Below, one piece after another: positions 1 through 8,197 of a stretch of DNA of 14,467 nucleotides. The notes beneath the pieces are model-generated. The model saw only the letters and a list, made by a program, of their open reading frames with translations. It had not been told where the DNA came from and did not search any database. The translations under genes were made by a program, and so were the position numbers. Source of the DNA: DATKSS01 sp049582065 (lineage in GTDB: Bacteria > Chloroflexota > Dormibacteria > Dormibacterales > Dormibacteraceae); contig JBAUTF010000283.1 of assembly GCA_049582065.1 (NCBI GenBank), positions 1-14,467 on the forward strand, written 5' to 3'. The first letter of the stretch is position 1. Every line of letters begins with the position of its first letter.

Positions 1-123
1 CAGCTGCACCGCGTCGGCTCCGCCCCGCAGGGCGGCCGCGACGGTCTCGATCACGCGCTCGGGCGCGGCGTCCCCGGTGATCACGTACAGCCGGGCGGCG
101 TGCAGCCGCTCCCGGCGCGTCAG
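1..123 (-). CDS. thiE: Thiamine-phosphate synthase, N-terminal part (runs off the window)
   Basis: ThiE joins HMP-PP and the thiazole phosphate to make thiamine phosphate in the cytosol. Only 41 codons are inside the window. They read as a ThiE N-terminus: RLYVITGD is the first beta strand and AAALRGGADAVQL is the first helix plus second strand, normally followed by the R-x-K phosphate site. No ATG, GTG or TTG lies in frame at a sensible distance upstream; the only GTG is inside the first strand. The best start is CTG at 123-121, which overlaps the anti-sigma stop codon as CTGA and gives (M)TRRERLHAARLYVIT, a normal ThiE N-terminal length. No clear Shine-Dalgarno is seen, so translation is probably coupled to the anti-sigma gene. 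The family call is firm for a fragment; the start codon is inferred. Confidence 0.8.
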   Translation of the reverse strand, partial: MTRRERLHAARLYVITGDAAPERVIETVAAALRGGADAVQL

Positions 124-338
124 GACAGGATCTGACGCAGCTTTTCCCGGAAGGCCGGCGGGGCGGTGTCGCAGTCGCAGGAATGCCTGACCAGGCGCTT
201 GAGGTGGGACTGAAACTCGTAATGGTCCTCGCAGTCGGGGCAGCCCTCGAGGTGCAGCTGCAGCTCGAGGACCTCGGTGTCGTTCAGCTCGCGGTCGACA
301 TAGCGGTCGAGCTTCTCGGAACAGTCCTTGCAGTTCAT
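120..338 (-). CDS. Zinc-binding anti-sigma factor (ZAS / RsrA type)
   Basis: A 72-residue cytosolic protein with the zinc-binding anti-sigma signature: Cys3, then His29-x3-Cys33-x2-Cys36 (HLEGCPDC), so Cys3 to His29 is 26 residues, as in RsrA-like proteins. Extra cysteines occur at Cys6 and as a CxC pair, Cys54/Cys56, near the C-terminus; RsrA also has additional cysteines in that part. In this family, zinc loss and disulfide formation on oxidation release the partner sigma factor. There is no membrane segment, which fits a soluble redox-type anti-sigma rather than a membrane-bound one. The ATG at 338-336 overlaps the stop of the sigma gene (ATGA), giving near 1:1 coupled synthesis. Its own stop overlaps the presumed thiE start. 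That it senses thiol oxidation is inferred from the family and from the SigR-like partner. Confidence 0.9.
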   Translation of the reverse strand: MNCKDCSEKLDRYVDRELNDTEVLELQLHLEGCPDCEDHYEFQSHLKRLVRHSCDCDTAPPAFREKLRQILS

Positions 339-913
339 TGCTGCGGAACCTGCTTCATGCCGCCGCTGTGGACGATACCCGATTCGACCGCATAGTCATA
401 GAGGGATTTTTGGAGCTGCTGCCGGGCCCGATGCAGACGGGACATGACGGTGCCGATCGGGACGCCGAGGGTCTGCGCGGCGTCCTTGTACGAGAAGCCC
501 TCGACGTCGACCAGCAGCACCACCTCCCGGTGGAGGGGAGGCAGCTTCTCAACCGCGGTCACAACCTCGGAGGCGGCCAGCTTGTTCAGCACGTCCTCCT
601 CGGGCTTGGCGCCTTCGTCCCGCAGCTTCTCGTACAGAACGAACTCGCCGACGTCGTCCAGGCTGACGTCCTCTTTGCGCGAGCCTTTGAACCGGTCCCA
701 GAAGAGGTTGCGCATGATGGCGAAGAGCCAGGCCTTCATATTCGTGCCCTGCTGGTAGCTGTGCTGGTAGCGGAGGGCCCGGAGATAGGCCTCCTGGACC
801 AGGTCCTGGGCCTGGTCGGGATCGCGAGTGAGCCGGAGCGCGCCCCGGTACAGAGTGTCCAGATGTGTCAATGCCTCTTCCGCGAAGGCAGTTCTTGCGG
901 GACTTTCCGCCAT
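335..913 (-). CDS. ECF RNA polymerase sigma factor, SigR/SigH-like
   Basis: A 192-residue group 4 (ECF) sigma factor. Region 2 spans about residues 14-82, with the core-binding DLVQEAYLRALR at 37-48 and the promoter-melting part after NMKAWLFAIMRN at 59-70. Region 4 spans about 112-170 and ends in the helix-turn-helix around DAAQTLGVPIGTVMSRLHRAR. The spacing, the GTNMKAWLF segment and the downstream ZAS anti-sigma gene match the SigR/SigH group that controls disulfide-stress genes. An ATG at 913-911 was chosen because region 2 begins shortly after it. The open frame extends further upstream (to 1099), but that extension is low-complexity, crosses an intergenic repeat and a candidate promoter, and has no family similarity. 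Autoregulation is likely (see the promoter entry at 956-982). Confidence 0.93.
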   Translation of the reverse strand: MAESPARTAFAEEALTHLDTLYRGALRLTRDPDQAQDLVQEAYLRALRYQHSYQQGTNMKAWLFAIMRNLFWDRFKGSRKEDVSLDDVGEFVLYEKLRDEGAKPEEDVLNKLAASEVVTAVEKLPPLHREVVLLVDVEGFSYKDAAQTLGVPIGTVMSRLHRARQQLQKSLYDYAVESGIVHSGGMKQVPQQ

Positions 914-914
914 C

Positions 915-931
915 TCTACAGCCAGTGTAGA
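915..931 (-). promoter_or_regulatory. Perfect inverted repeat at the sigma-factor start
   Basis: TCTACA-N5-TGTAGA, six-base perfect arms with a five-base spacer, ends one base before the sigma ATG. It occupies the place where a ribosome binding site should be. It could be a DNA operator or an RNA hairpin that limits initiation. No known regulator is recognised from the arm sequence. Confidence 0.4.
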
Positions 932-955
932 TTCACCTGCCCTTGCACCATCTGA

Positions 956-982
956 AATGGCCGGCTGGCGAAAGCTATTCCC
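956..982 (-). promoter_or_regulatory. Candidate SigR-type promoter (GGGAAT-N18-ATT)
   Basis: On the minus strand a perfect GGGAAT (982-977) is followed by 18 bases and then ATT (958-956). The known SigR consensus is GGGAAT-N18-GTT, so the -35 element and spacing match and the -10 has one mismatch. Transcription would start about 35-40 bases before the sigma ATG. This would make the sigma/anti-sigma/thiE unit autoregulated, as is usual for this family. A second GGGAAT occurs inside the end of alr (1124-1119), but what follows at N18 is TTT, a weaker match. Confidence 0.45.
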
Positions 983-1000
983 GGCCACTGCTGGGTTGGC

Positions 1001-1070
1001 TCTCCCCATCCGGCCCTGCGGGCACCTACCCCGCGCTGGACGCGGGGGTCCCCAAAGGTGGCGGGGAAGT
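1001..1070. repeat. Intergenic hairpin repeat, copy 1
   Basis: The core is a perfect stem, CCCCGCG (1029-1035) with CGCGGGG (1041-1047) and a five-base loop. It is followed by GTCCCCAAAGGTGGCGGGG (1048-1066), and imperfectly complementary outer arms begin near 1001. Copy 2 at 3444-3513 has the same core stem and the same CCCCAAAGGTGG segment. The copy lies in the 203-bp gap between alr and the sigma gene, where nothing else is coded. It may be a dispersed repeat, an RNA processing site or a terminator without a T tract. Confidence 0.55.
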
Positions 1071-1116
1071 GAGACCCGGTGGCTGCGCACCAACCTCAAA
1101 GGAAGTGCAGAAGCAA

Positions 1117-2190
1117 CTATTCCCGGTAGATGCGTTCCACGCGCGCGCCGATCGAGGTCAGGACCTCGTAGGAGATCGTGCCCGACCAGCCCGCCACCTC
1201 TTCGGCGGTGATCTGCTCATCTCCCTCGCGGCCGATCAGCGTGGCGACGTCGCCGACCTGGACGCCCGGGACGTCGCTCACGTCGAGCGTGATGGCATCC
1301 ATGCTGACCATTCCGATGAGCGGCGCCCGCCGGCCGCGCACGAGCACGTCGCCACGGTTGGCCCGAGCGCGGTACACGCCGTCCGCGTATCCGATCGCCA
1401 CGGTGGCGACGCGGGACCTCGTGGGCGCGGTCCACCGCGCACCGTAACCGACGGTCGCGCCTTTCTCCACCGACTTGACGTGTGTGACGACGCTCCTGAG
1501 AGACAGCGCGGGTTGCGTACCCGGCCATTCGCAACCGTAGATGGAAATGCCGCAGCGTACGGCGTCGAGAGCGAACTCAGGGTGGCGCAGCGCGCCGGCG
1601 GAGTTGCACGCGTGGCGCATGCCCGGATCGGCGTCGAAGGTGGCGAGCGCGTCGAGGAAGCGGTCGAACTGCCCGCGCGTCATCCTGTCGTCGGAATCCG
1701 CCGAGGCGAAGTGCGTCCAGGTGCCGGCGAGGCGCAATCCGGGCGAGGCCTCAATCCGCCGGGCCAGCGCGGGGGCCTCGTCGGGGCTGCACCCGAACCG
1801 GCCCATGCCGGTGTCGATCTTGAGGTGGACGGGGACGACCTCGTCGCTGTCGCCCAGGGCGTCCGCGAGCTCCCTGTTGAAGACCCCGATTCCGCACCCG
1901 GTCGCTGCGGCCTCATGAGCCTGTCCGGGAATGATCCCGCCCATCACCAGCACGTGCTCGGCGGGCAGGAGGCCGCGCAGACCGTGAGCCTCCTCCAGCG
2001 TCGCCACGGCCAGGCCCCCCGCGCCGCCGTCCAGCGCCGCCCGGGCGACGGGCAGCGCGCCGTGTCCGTACCCGCCCGCCTTGACGACCGCAAACAGGCG
2101 CGTGCCTTTCTGGAGATGGGCAAGGATGAGCGCGCAGTTGGCGCGGACCGCGCCGAGGTCCACCTCCGCGCTGCGCAGCGCGCTGGTCAG
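1117..2190 (-). CDS. alr: Alanine racemase
   Basis: PLP-dependent racemase making D-alanine for peptidoglycan. Numbered from the proposed CTG start it has 357 residues. The N-terminal barrel has AEVDLGAVRAN (8-18) and the PLP lysine in AVVKAGGYGHG (Lys37). HLKIDTGMGRFG lies at 122-133. The C-terminal domain carries the second catalytic residue, a tyrosine in VGYGARW (Tyr249), then IGYADGVYR and MVSMDAITLDVSD. Length and motif order are normal for the family. A GTG at 2163-2161 is the first conventional start, but it falls inside the conserved AE-(I/V)-DL strand. CTG at 2190-2188 overlaps the nnrD stop as CTGA and restores the full N-terminus, with GGGTGG a few bases upstream. No ATG, GTG or TTG lies between. 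The gene is coupled to the acpS-nnrD gene before it. Confidence 0.93.
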   Translation of the reverse strand: MTSALRSAEVDLGAVRANCALILAHLQKGTRLFAVVKAGGYGHGALPVARAALDGGAGGLAVATLEEAHGLRGLLPAEHVLVMGGIIPGQAHEAAATGCGIGVFNRELADALGDSDEVVPVHLKIDTGMGRFGCSPDEAPALARRIEASPGLRLAGTWTHFASADSDDRMTRGQFDRFLDALATFDADPGMRHACNSAGALRHPEFALDAVRCGISIYGCEWPGTQPALSLRSVVTHVKSVEKGATVGYGARWTAPTRSRVATVAIGYADGVYRARANRGDVLVRGRRAPLIGMVSMDAITLDVSDVPGVQVGDVATLIGREGDEQITAEEVAGWSGTISYEVLTSIGARVERIYRE

Positions 2191-3416
2191 AGGCCACCCT
2201 GGCGAAGGACGTTCATGACCAGCGGGATCTCGAGCAGCAGGTCGCTCGCCAGCAGGCCTGAGTCCCCCAGGCGCTGGGAGATTCGCCTGCCGGCGGCGGC
2301 GTGGATGTACACGCCTGTGACGGCAGCTTCAAACGGGTCGGAACCCTGGGCGATCAGGCCGCCGATGATTCCCGAAAGCACGTCACCGGTGCCACCGGTA
2401 GCCAGCGCGGGGACCTCGTGTGGATCCTCGCTGGTCCTGCCGTCGGGATGGGCGACCACCGTGTGCGCGCCTTTGAGGACCACGATCGCCCCCCACTCCT
2501 TGGCCGCCTTGCGCGCTGCAGACGTGCGGTCGGCGGCGATGGCCTCTGTGGTTCTGCCCGTCAGGCGCGCGAGCTCGCCCGGGTGCGGGGTGAGGACACG
2601 GTGCTTGCCCAGCTTGCCCTTGGCGCGAGGCGAGTCGGACAGCGCGTTCAGGCCGTCCGCGTCGACGACCAGCGGGCATCGGGCGTGGAGGGCGAGGTCG
2701 AGCACCAGGCGCCAGGTCGAGCTGTCCCTCCCAAGGCCGGGCCCCACGATCCCCACCTCGGCGGCCGCCATCTGGCGCAGGATCGAGTCGTACGCCGCAT
2801 GGCCGACCGCCCCCGGCGCGACCTCCTGCACCGGGGTGGCCATGACCTCGGTGCACTTGGCGGCGAGGATCGGGTAGATGGTGTTGGCCACCAGTAGGCG
2901 CACCAGGCCCGCCCCGGCACGCGCCGCCGCAGTCGAGGTGAGGTACGCCGCGCCCGTCAGGCCGAGGCTGCCCGCCAGCACCACCGCCGTGCCGAAGGTG
3001 CCCTTGTGTGCGTCCCGAGGGCGCTCGGGCAGCACCACCGCGTCGGGCGCCGGCAAGAGCGCGGCGGAGGCCTCCGGCATCTCCAGGTGCGCCGTGGCCA
3101 CCGCGAGGCGGCTGTGGTGGGTGATGCTGACCTCCACCCGCGCACCGCGGTGCTCACCGATCAGCCTCGCGCGCGGGGCGCCGTTGGGGCCGGGCAGGAC
3201 CTCGATGCGCCGGCGGGGGAAGCAGATGCCCGTGCCGTCGAAGCACTTGATGACCGCCTCCTTGGCGGCCCAGCGGCCGGCCAGTCTCTCGGCGTCCCCG
3301 GCGCAGTAGGCCTGCTCGGCGGCCGTGTAGACCTTGTTCAGGAAGCCGGGGCCGGAACGCTTGACGGCGAGCTCGATACGTTCGACCGAGACCGCGTCAA
3401 CGCCGATCCGCTGCAT
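2187..3416 (-). CDS. Fused holo-ACP synthase / ADP-dependent NAD(P)H-hydrate dehydratase
   Basis: One 409-residue protein with two enzymes. Residues 1-112 are AcpS, which attaches 4'-phosphopantetheine from CoA to acyl carrier protein. They contain GVDAVSVERI with the metal-binding Asp7, WAAKEAVIKCF with Lys52/Glu53, and a C-terminal SITHHSRLAVATA. After a short linker (about 113-136), residues 137-409 are NnrD, the ribokinase-fold dehydratase that repairs hydrated NAD(P)H. They contain HKGTFGTAVVLAG, VDADGLNAL (251-259), LTPHPGELARL and GGTGDVLSG (341-349) with the catalytic aspartate. The NnrE epimerase half of many YjeF proteins is missing. The ATG at 3416-3414 gives a normal AcpS start; a GTG two codons upstream (3422) is possible. 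No strong Shine-Dalgarno is visible. acpS, nnrD and alr are often separate neighbours in actinobacteria. Confidence 0.92.
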   Translation of the reverse strand: MQRIGVDAVSVERIELAVKRSGPGFLNKVYTAAEQAYCAGDAERLAGRWAAKEAVIKCFDGTGICFPRRRIEVLPGPNGAPRARLIGEHRGARVEVSITHHSRLAVATAHLEMPEASAALLPAPDAVVLPERPRDAHKGTFGTAVVLAGSLGLTGAAYLTSTAAARAGAGLVRLLVANTIYPILAAKCTEVMATPVQEVAPGAVGHAAYDSILRQMAAAEVGIVGPGLGRDSSTWRLVLDLALHARCPLVVDADGLNALSDSPRAKGKLGKHRVLTPHPGELARLTGRTTEAIAADRTSAARKAAKEWGAIVVLKGAHTVVAHPDGRTSEDPHEVPALATGGTGDVLSGIIGGLIAQGSDPFEAAVTGVYIHAAAGRRISQRLGDSGLLASDLLLEIPLVMNVLRQGGL

Positions 3417-3443
3417 GGACACATTGTGGCTCGGTTGGTTGAT

Positions 3444-3513
3444 GGACCTCCCCACCCGGCGCCTTCGGACCCCCCCGCGACGCGCGGGGACCCCAAAGGT
3501 GGGGGGGAGGTCC
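3444..3513. repeat. Intergenic hairpin repeat, copy 2
   Basis: The outer arms GGACCTCCCCACC (3444-3456) and GGTGGGGGGGAGGTCC (3498-3513) are complementary apart from extra G residues. An inner perfect stem pairs CCCCGCG (3473-3479) with CGCGGGG (3483-3489) around a three-base loop. The segment CCCCAAAGGTGG is shared with copy 1. It starts 8 bases after the glmS stop in the direction of transcription, so it may end or process the glmS message, but no T tract follows. Confidence 0.6.
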
Positions 3514-3521
3514 CTATCTCA

Positions 3522-5366
<1,845 letters not shown>

Positions 5367-5446
5367 CTCTTTACTTCAATACAACTCCCAGGACGTTTGT
5401 TTCGACCAGTGCTTGAAACGGGGCTAGCGGGGCCGAGGTTACGCCT

Positions 5447-6424
5447 TTAGGGGCTCGGTGAAACGTTCGGGTTGGCCGAGATCGAGTACTTCACCGTGGC
5501 GTTGGCGACATTGCCGGTCACCCCGGTCCTGTATGGGATGGCGACCTGGAAGGTCGCATCCGAGGTGCGTCCGGTGAGGTCGACCGGCGGCAGGAGGATG
5601 GACTGGATCCGCGCCAGGACCGCGGCTTCCCCGCTGATGACCACGATCTGGGGCGTGATCGTGATGCCCGTCACCCGGTAGCCAGACGGCGGCGGATTCG
5701 ATGGAGGCGAGTCGATCAGAGGTACCGTGCTGCTGGTCGATCCCGGGGCGGCTTCGATGTGGACCGAAACGTTTGGGAAATCCAGGCTGACATTCGGCAC
5801 AGTGCGAATCGACTGGTCCAGCGCACCGTTGTTGTTCTGAAGCAGGACCGGCTGACTCGGCGAGTCGATGCTGCCGACGTTGACCGCTGCGCCGAAAATG
5901 ACGCTGGCGACCAGGTTGTTCTCCCAGCTCGCTGGGCCAGTGAAACTCACCACGCATGGATTCGGTTGCGATGCGCCCGAACATATCGCCACCGCTTTGG
6001 TTACGCTCCAACCCGGCGCCGGCCTGGCCACTACCTGGACGGTCAAATCCTTGGACTGGAGCGTTTCGACATCGGCGACGATCGGTGGCGGATTCTGCAC
6101 AGTCACCTGCTGGGGCGGGAGCGTGGTGTGGGCGACGATGTTGAGCTGCACCGCCGGACCCGGTTTCGCGTGAGTGACGTCGACGAAGGCAGTCACGTTG
6201 GTCGTGTTGACGTGGCTGATGGCGTCCGCCAGCCCGGTGTAGGTCACGGTCGTCTTGGCCGGCGGATTGATCAGGATCAGGTCCGGCGGCATCGTGTAAT
6301 TGAGATTGATCGTCAGGCTGCCGCTCGTTGGAGGGTTCTGGGAGAAGGCCACGGCGCCCAGCATCAGGATGGCGAGACCGATCGCCAGCAGCTTGAGCCG
6401 CCAATCCTCGAGGATCACGTTCAC
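5447..6424 (-). CDS. cdaR: CdaA regulatory protein CdaR (YbbR-domain protein)
   Basis: A 325-residue protein with one N-terminal membrane segment (about residues 10-28, LLAIGLAILMLGAVAF) after a short cytoplasmic start. The rest is extracytoplasmic, rich in beta strands, Val, Pro and Asn, and fits a series of YbbR repeats. In firmicutes CdaR binds CdaA in the membrane and modulates c-di-AMP synthesis. Identity rests mainly on topology, the MNVILEDWRLKLLAI N-terminal signature (the usual NW-LKLLSL pattern) and its position after cdaA. The GTG start at 6424 overlaps the cdaA stop as GTGA, so translation is coupled. The low-complexity tail, SNPPPSGYRV and NVSPSP, is ordinary for an exported domain. 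The repeat number cannot be counted reliably by eye. Confidence 0.88.
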   Translation of the reverse strand: MNVILEDWRLKLLAIGLAILMLGAVAFSQNPPTSGSLTINLNYTMPPDLILINPPAKTTVTYTGLADAISHVNTTNVTAFVDVTHAKPGPAVQLNIVAHTTLPPQQVTVQNPPPIVADVETLQSKDLTVQVVARPAPGWSVTKAVAICSGASQPNPCVVSFTGPASWENNLVASVIFGAAVNVGSIDSPSQPVLLQNNNGALDQSIRTVPNVSLDFPNVSVHIEAAPGSTSSTVPLIDSPPSNPPPSGYRVTGITITPQIVVISGEAAVLARIQSILLPPVDLTGRTSDATFQVAIPYRTGVTGNVANATVKYSISANPNVSPSP

Positions 6425-7254
6425 TTGCGGAACCTCAGGAATCCGTTGCCGTTGGAACCGGAGGGCACCTTGACGCTCACCCTACGACGAAGGCTGTCGG
6501 CGTCTAGGTTCCGGCTGATCTTTCCCTCCTCGACCACCGATATGTTCCCGGTCTCCTCGGAGACCACCATGACAAGCGCGTCCGAGGCCAGCGACAGGCC
6601 GAGCGCCGCGCGATGTCGCGTCCCAAGCCTCTCGCGGACGGTGCCCTCTTCGGGCAGCGGCAGGAGGCATCCAGCAGCAATGATGCGGTTGCCGCGCACG
6701 ATTACCGCACCGTCGTGCAACGGCGAGTTCGGATAGAAGATCGACTGCAGCATCTCCGCCGAGATATCGCCGTTGATCCTCACGCCGGTGGCGGCATAGT
6801 CTTCGAGGCCCACCTCGCGCTCGAAAGCGATGAGGGCGCCCGTGTGCTTGGTGCTCAGGCGCTCGGCGGCGCGGATCGCCTCCGAGACCGCCTGGCTGTA
6901 CAGGCGGGTGTTGTAGTTCGACAGGGGACGGCCGATGTGGCCGATGCGGCCGATCTGGTCGAGCGCTCGCCGCAGCTCGGGCTGGAACATCACGATCACA
7001 CCGATCACGATGAAGAACGCGGCGTTCCTGAACAACCACGACAGAAGGATGAGGTTGAACTGCGTGGCCACGACTCCGACCACGGCGAGCAGGACCAGTC
7101 CGACCAGGATCTGCGTGCCCTGGGTGCCTCGCAGCAGGCGCAGGAGCTGATACAGGATGAAAGCGACCACGGCGACGTCGATGACCTCGACCAGGGCGAT
7201 GTGCCTGACCACCTCGCTGAGCTGAAGGAGGAACTGGTGGATCGCCTGGGTCAT
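6421..7254 (-). CDS. cdaA: Diadenylate cyclase CdaA (c-di-AMP synthase)
   Basis: Membrane-bound enzyme that condenses two ATP into cyclic di-AMP. It has 277 residues: three membrane segments at about 22-40, 47-65 and 68-90, a short coiled linker (PELRRALDQIGRIGHI), then the DAC domain. Both catalytic motifs are intact: LHDGAVIV with Asp-Gly-Ala at 181-183, and GTRHRAALG with Arg-His-Arg at 213-215. FYPNSPLHDGA, the metal and adenine site, and VSEETGNISVVEEGKI are typical CdaA stretches. The start ATG at 7254 overlaps the argF stop as ATGA, and the stop overlaps the cdaR start. c-di-AMP usually controls potassium and osmolyte uptake and cell-wall balance; no target riboswitch is seen in this window. 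Confidence 0.97.
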   Translation of the reverse strand: MTQAIHQFLLQLSEVVRHIALVEVIDVAVVAFILYQLLRLLRGTQGTQILVGLVLLAVVGVVATQFNLILLSWLFRNAAFFIVIGVIVMFQPELRRALDQIGRIGHIGRPLSNYNTRLYSQAVSEAIRAAERLSTKHTGALIAFEREVGLEDYAATGVRINGDISAEMLQSIFYPNSPLHDGAVIVRGNRIIAAGCLLPLPEEGTVRERLGTRHRAALGLSLASDALVMVVSEETGNISVVEEGKISRNLDADSLRRRVSVKVPSGSNGNGFLRFRK

Positions 7255-8186
7255 GCCCCGGCTCCGTACAGCTCCGCCATCAGCGCCATCTGGGCGTACA
7301 GGCGGTTGCCAGCCTGCTGGAACACGACCGACCGCGGCCCGTCGATCACTTCGTCGGTCACCTCTTCACCGCGATGGGCGGGCAGGCAGTGCATGAAGAC
7401 GGCGCGAGGCGCACGGTCCATCACGGCCTGGTCGACCTGGTAGCGCCCAAACGCTGCGCGGCGGCTTTCCTTCTCCGCCTCCTGTCCCATCGACGCCCAC
7501 ACGTCCGTGTAGACCGCCGTGGCGTCCTCGATGCCGGAGATCTCATCGGTCAGCGCGATCCGCGGGGCGCCCGAGGCGACTCGGGCCGCCCGTTCCATGA
7601 CCGACCTGCGGGGTTGATGGGACCGCGGACCGATGACGGTCAGCTGGAACCCGGCCAGGGCCGCCGCTTCGATGAGCGAGGTGGCGATGTTGTTGCCGTC
7701 GCCGATGTAGACGACGTGCTGCGCCCCCAGGTCGCCGCCCACCTCCTCCAGCGTCATGAGGTCGGCCAGGACCTGGCAGGGGTGCGATCGGTCGGTGAGG
7801 CCGTTGATCACCGGCTTCTCCGCGGAGCGAGCGAGCTCGACGAGGTCTTCATGCAGGCGCAAGCGCGCCACGATGCCATCGATATAGCGGTCGAGGACCC
7901 GCGCGGCGTCCGAGATCGACTCCCTGACGCCGAGCTGGACGTCCTGCTCGCTGAGCGTCGTGGTCGACCCGCCCAGCCGGGCGATGCCGACCTCGAACGA
8001 GACCCGTGTGCGGTGCGACGGCTTCTGGAAGAGCATCGCGATGTGGGCCCCCTCGAGGGGCCGCTCCCGCCACCGCCCTGCTTTGATCTCGTGGGCCAGG
8101 TCGAGGAGGTGACGCAGCTCCTCGCGGCTGAGGTCGGCCACGTCGAGAAAGTCGCGCCCGCGGAGCGTCTGCACAGCAGCGATCAT
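7251..8186 (-). CDS. argF: Ornithine carbamoyltransferase
   Basis: Makes citrulline from ornithine and carbamoyl phosphate in arginine synthesis. It has 311 residues, the normal length. The carbamoyl-phosphate site reads FQKPSHRTRVSFE (KPSHRTR at 55-61), where the family usually has FEKPS(T/L)RTR. DRSHPCQVLADLMTL (HPCQ 135-138), GDGNNIATSL, the ornithine loop DVWASMG (228-234) and MHCLPAHRG (HCLPAHRG at 266-273) follow, then NRLYAQ (294-299). The DVWxSM and HCLPA motifs separate it from aspartate carbamoyltransferase. The ATG at 8186 lies 11 bases after the stop of the membrane protein gene, and the end overlaps cdaA by four bases. No other arginine gene is present in this window, so argF appears to be carried by a c-di-AMP/cell-wall operon. 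Confidence 0.96.
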   Translation of the reverse strand: MIAAVQTLRGRDFLDVADLSREELRHLLDLAHEIKAGRWRERPLEGAHIAMLFQKPSHRTRVSFEVGIARLGGSTTTLSEQDVQLGVRESISDAARVLDRYIDGIVARLRLHEDLVELARSAEKPVINGLTDRSHPCQVLADLMTLEEVGGDLGAQHVVYIGDGNNIATSLIEAAALAGFQLTVIGPRSHQPRRSVMERAARVASGAPRIALTDEISGIEDATAVYTDVWASMGQEAEKESRRAAFGRYQVDQAVMDRAPRAVFMHCLPAHRGEEVTDEVIDGPRSVVFQQAGNRLYAQMALMAELYGAGA

Positions 8187-8197
8187 GATCGCTGAGC

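Noticed and set aside
914..1099. A longer N-terminus for the ECF sigma factor
   Set aside because: The extension crosses the hairpin repeat, the candidate promoter and the inverted repeat and has no sigma similarity; the ATG at 913 gives a normal ECF length.
943..2877. A 644-codon open frame on the plus strand opposite alr and acpS-nnrD
   Set aside because: It is antisense to two well-recognised enzymes, has no family resemblance, and is the long shadow expected in GC-rich coding DNA.
5367..5446. A glmS ribozyme or c-di-AMP riboswitch upstream of glmS
   Set aside because: The gap is only 80 bp, too short for either RNA, and I see no conserved core; a GTTTC/GAAAC pair with an 11-base loop is too weak to call.
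5439..6404. A 321-codon minus-strand frame overlapping cdaR
   Set aside because: It overlaps cdaR almost completely in another frame. The cdaR frame has the membrane anchor, the family N-terminus and the GTGA overlap; this frame is Gln/Arg/Pro-rich noise.
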